Positions 4,939-7,191 of a stretch of 7,191 nt of DNA are shown here, piece by piece; within the stretch, counting starts at the first letter, position 1, and every line of letters begins with the position of its first letter. The DNA lies in assembly GCA_002401195.1 (NCBI GenBank), contig NVSI01000004.1, positions 12,049-19,239 of the forward strand, given 5' to 3'. The notes beneath the pieces are model-generated. The model saw nothing but the letters and a program-made list of their open reading frames with translations. It did no database searches and was not told the DNA's origin. A program made the position numbers and the translations under genes. This stretch comes from Alphaproteobacteria bacterium (GTDB lineage Bacteria > Pseudomonadota > Alphaproteobacteria > Micavibrionales > UBA1664).

Positions 4939-6615
4939 TTAATCCAGTAAAGTAATGTGGATTTCAACCAAAGGACGGGCGCGGAATAATTCACGAAAAT
5001 ATCGTTTTGAACATGCGCGAATTTTATTCGTCAATTCATCATGCTTTGTCCGTGCCTTTTTCGGCATTTTTGAAATTGCGCGATCAATCGCCTCTTCCAA
5101 CCCATCAAAACTTTTTTTGTCTGTCGGCCTGTTCATATCCAGCAAGCCCAACGTCGTGATTTGAAGATCCAAGATATCATCATCAATAATATCATAAACA
5201 AGGGACACCATAACCGCGCCGTTAAAGCTCATCTTTCGACGTTCCGAAATCGCGGCGTGGTCAAAATCAACGATACGATCGAAATCAACGGCCTGAAGTC
5301 CAGCCTCGGTATAACCCTTTGTTTCAAGTGTTCCGTCTGATTTGATAAGAAGGATTTGTCCATTAATGGGCACGATCGAATTATCATGCATTTTTGCATG
5401 CGCCACTTGTTGTTGATGTTCACCATGAATGGCAATCAATGATTTAGGTTTTACCCATCCAAGCATTTTTTGAATTTCGCCGCGACGTGGGTGCCCCGAC
5501 ACGTGAATAATTTCGCCTGCATTTTGTGGGTCAATAACATCCAAACCACTTTCAAGAAGCAGGTTTTTCATGTCCAAAATACCGCGTTCGTTCCCGGGGA
5601 TCGATCGAGCGGAAAAGAACACAGTGTCCCCCTTCCCCAATTTAATACGCGGATGCATCCCACGTGAAATTTTGGCCAAGGCCGCGCGGTCTTCGCCTTG
5701 TGATCCCGTTACAATATAAACGACTTTATTTTTCGACAGGCTTTGTGCCTCGTCTTCGCTTACGAATTTAATATCATCCGAAATATAACCACAGGCCCGC
5801 GCATTTTCAACCATGTTGGCCAATGAGCGACCTGCAATACAAATCGATCTTTTGCACCCCTGCGCCGCCTTTACAACACCAAGAACACGCGAAATATTAG
5901 ATGAAAATAACGTCACTGCAATTTTACCAGTGCACCTCTTAAATAATTTTTCAAATGATGGAGAGACCTCTGATTCAGATGCGCTGAACCCATCGACAGG
6001 CGCATTCGTTGAATCACCGATATAGGCCAAAACGCCCTTTTTACCAAGCGCCTTAAATCGTTTTTCCGATGTTGCTTCGCCAACGACTGGTTTTGGATCT
6101 AAATTCCAATCTCCGCTGTGTAAAACGGTTCCCGTTTCTGTCGTTATCGCCAAGGCAAAGGCCTCTGGGATAGAGTGAGCGACGGGAATTGCCTCTATAT
6201 CAAAGGGCGCGATTTTTATATCGCCATGAAATTCAATAATTTCTGGAGCGCCATCCTTTGGTGGAAATTCCCCAAATTTACGTTTTAAAACTTCAATCGC
6301 AAACGGAGAGGCGTAAATCGGGCATTTCAACCGTGGCCATAAACGCGCAACCGCGCCGATATGGTCCTCATGAGCATGTGTAATGATCAAACCTTCTAAA
6401 TTTTCGGCCTGCGCCTCAATGAATTTAGGGTCGGGCACCATGATATCAACGCCCGGGAAATGTTCATCCGCAAATGCGATACCGCAATCAATGGCAATCC
6501 ATTTTCCATCATATCCGTAAAGGTTAAAGTTCGCACCGAATTGACCACAACCACCAAGGGGAAGAAATGTTATGCCATCAGTGTTTGGTTTGTAATTATT
6601 TATATTTTTGCTCAT
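4939..6615 (-). CDS. rnj: Ribonuclease J
   Basis: This is a 558-residue cytoplasmic metallo-beta-lactamase/beta-CASP ribonuclease that combines 5'-to-3' exonuclease and endonuclease activity in mRNA turnover and rRNA maturation. Visible motifs are HAHEDH (80-85) binding two zincs, His147 in VAHS, Asp169 in HSGDW, GDST (200-203), TGSQGE (303-308), IPGNE (339-343), SGH with His375, and IHGEH (396-400). The C-terminal part ends in the family's RYFRELFRARPLVEIHI pattern. Length is typical of alphaproteobacterial RNase J. The motif after the first strand reads GGCGQFGAN (21-29) where GEIGMN is usual, a mild change not at a metal ligand. The ATG at 6615 overlaps the coaX stop as ATGA. No Shine-Dalgarno sequence precedes it, so translation likely depends on ribosomes finishing coaX. 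Confidence 0.96.
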   Translation of the reverse strand: MSKNINNYKPNTDGITFLPLGGCGQFGANFNLYGYDGKWIAIDCGIAFADEHFPGVDIMVPDPKFIEAQAENLEGLIITHAHEDHIGAVARLWPRLKCPIYASPFAIEVLKRKFGEFPPKDGAPEIIEFHGDIKIAPFDIEAIPVAHSIPEAFALAITTETGTVLHSGDWNLDPKPVVGEATSEKRFKALGKKGVLAYIGDSTNAPVDGFSASESEVSPSFEKLFKRCTGKIAVTLFSSNISRVLGVVKAAQGCKRSICIAGRSLANMVENARACGYISDDIKFVSEDEAQSLSKNKVVYIVTGSQGEDRAALAKISRGMHPRIKLGKGDTVFFSARSIPGNERGILDMKNLLLESGLDVIDPQNAGEIIHVSGHPRRGEIQKMLGWVKPKSLIAIHGEHQQQVAHAKMHDNSIVPINGQILLIKSDGTLETKGYTEAGLQAVDFDRIVDFDHAAISERRKMSFNGAVMVSLVYDIIDDDILDLQITTLGLLDMNRPTDKKSFDGLEEAIDRAISKMPKKARTKHDELTNKIRACSKRYFRELFRARPLVEIHITLLD

Positions 6616-7191
6616 GCAACAGACTGTATAGAATCTTTCTTTTTATTCCTACAGTAAATAATCCGCAATCCCTCTAAAGTTAAGAATGGTTCTGCGTGAT
6701 CGATAATATCAATTCCATCGGCAAAAACATTCGCCAACCCACCCGTGGCAATAAACGTTGGACGCACGCCCATTTCATCGCACACACGTTTCGCCATGCC
6801 TTCGATCATAGAGACATAACCCCAATACAAACCTGATTGCATCGCATCGATCGTGTTTTCGCCAATGACTGTATCTGGCTTTTCAATCGCCACACGCGGA
6901 AGCAAGGCCGCCGCGCGGTGCATCGCCTCAACTGACAAATTAACACCCGGCGCAATCACGCCGCCAATAAACTCACCATCACCATTAACAACATCAAATG
7001 TTGTCGCCGTTCCAAAATCAATAACAACGCATGGAGCCGCAAATTTATTAAGAGCCGCGACGCTGTTTACGATTTGGTCTGCGCCAATGCGCACAGGTTC
7101 CGCCAATGCGATTTTTAACCCGCTATTACTTCCATTTGGGTTAATAAATTCTGGTTTAAGAGATAAATATTTCTCGCATAAACGATTGAGG
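6612..7191 (-). CDS. coaX: Type III pantothenate kinase, C-terminal part (partial)
   Basis: The leftward gene enters from the right edge; its last 192 codons are visible and the N-terminal ATP-binding motif is outside. CoaX phosphorylates pantothenate, the first step of coenzyme A synthesis, in the cytoplasm. The open frame continues without a stop to base 7191, so a TTG at 7106 is not the start. Diagnostic pieces are GADQIVNSVAA, VVIDFGTATTFDVV, GGVIAPG, a MQSGLYWGYV stretch and IATGGLA near the end, all in family order. The usual GADR reads GADQ here: the aspartate implicated in catalysis is kept but the following Arg is Gln. coaX next to rnj is a common arrangement in Alphaproteobacteria, where birA often lies upstream. 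The stop overlaps the rnj ATG by four bases. Confidence 0.94.
   Translation of the reverse strand, partial: LNRLCEKYLSLKPEFINPNGSNSGLKIALAEPVRIGADQIVNSVAALNKFAAPCVVIDFGTATTFDVVNGDGEFIGGVIAPGVNLSVEAMHRAAALLPRVAIEKPDTVIGENTIDAMQSGLYWGYVSMIEGMAKRVCDEMGVRPTFIATGGLANVFADGIDIIDHAEPFLTLEGLRIIYCRNKKKDSIQSVA

Noticed and set aside
5229..5435. 68-residue minus-strand open frame within rnj
   Set aside because: It is an alternative frame inside a confidently identified RNase J gene and shows no motif or ribosome-binding site.

Overview
This window is part of a bacterial chromosome and looks alphaproteobacterial. The evidence is a LolC/E-type permease with its LolD ATPase, a DUF1467 membrane protein, an alphaproteobacterial-style RNase J placed directly after coaX, and an M23-like periplasmic protein of a Cys-rich type I recall from that class. 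Hand-counted samples of the housekeeping genes run near 45-50% G+C, so this is not a typical GC-rich member. I cannot place it to order or genus.

Layout from left to right: (1) a partial leftward gene for an MsbA-type ABC exporter; (2) a very short divergent gap (653-684) carrying overlapping back-to-back promoters; (3) a rightward gene for an exported M23/LytM-like protein whose zinc-binding residues appear lost; (4) a leftward lolC/E-lolD pair, convergent with gene 3 and separated from it by 3 bases; (5) a roughly 100-base divergent gap with a good rightward promoter; (6) a rightward orphan gene for a 220-residue highly charged protein that I do not recognise; (7) a tightly packed leftward operon coaX-rnj-DUF1467-small exported protein. 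The operon's last stop codon directly abuts the stop codon of gene 6. The coaX gene runs off the right edge and the exporter gene off the left edge.

The left half is about the cell envelope: lipid export across the inner membrane, lipoprotein release to the LolA chaperone, and a probable peptidoglycan-related periplasmic factor. The right half is cofactor and RNA metabolism: pantothenate phosphorylation for coenzyme A, and mRNA decay/rRNA processing by RNase J. As I recall, proS often sits between the DUF1467 and lolC genes in alphaproteobacteria. Here that place is taken by the small exported protein and the charged orphan protein, which makes it the most accessory-looking part of the window.

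I saw no rRNA, tRNA, CRISPR array, transposase, attachment site or riboswitch. No clear intrinsic terminator lies at either convergent junction. No gap between genes exceeds about 100 bases. I do not see a wholly new multi-gene system. The points most worth a second look are the probable pseudo-peptidase, its apparently leaderless promoter arrangement, and the unrecognised 220-residue protein.
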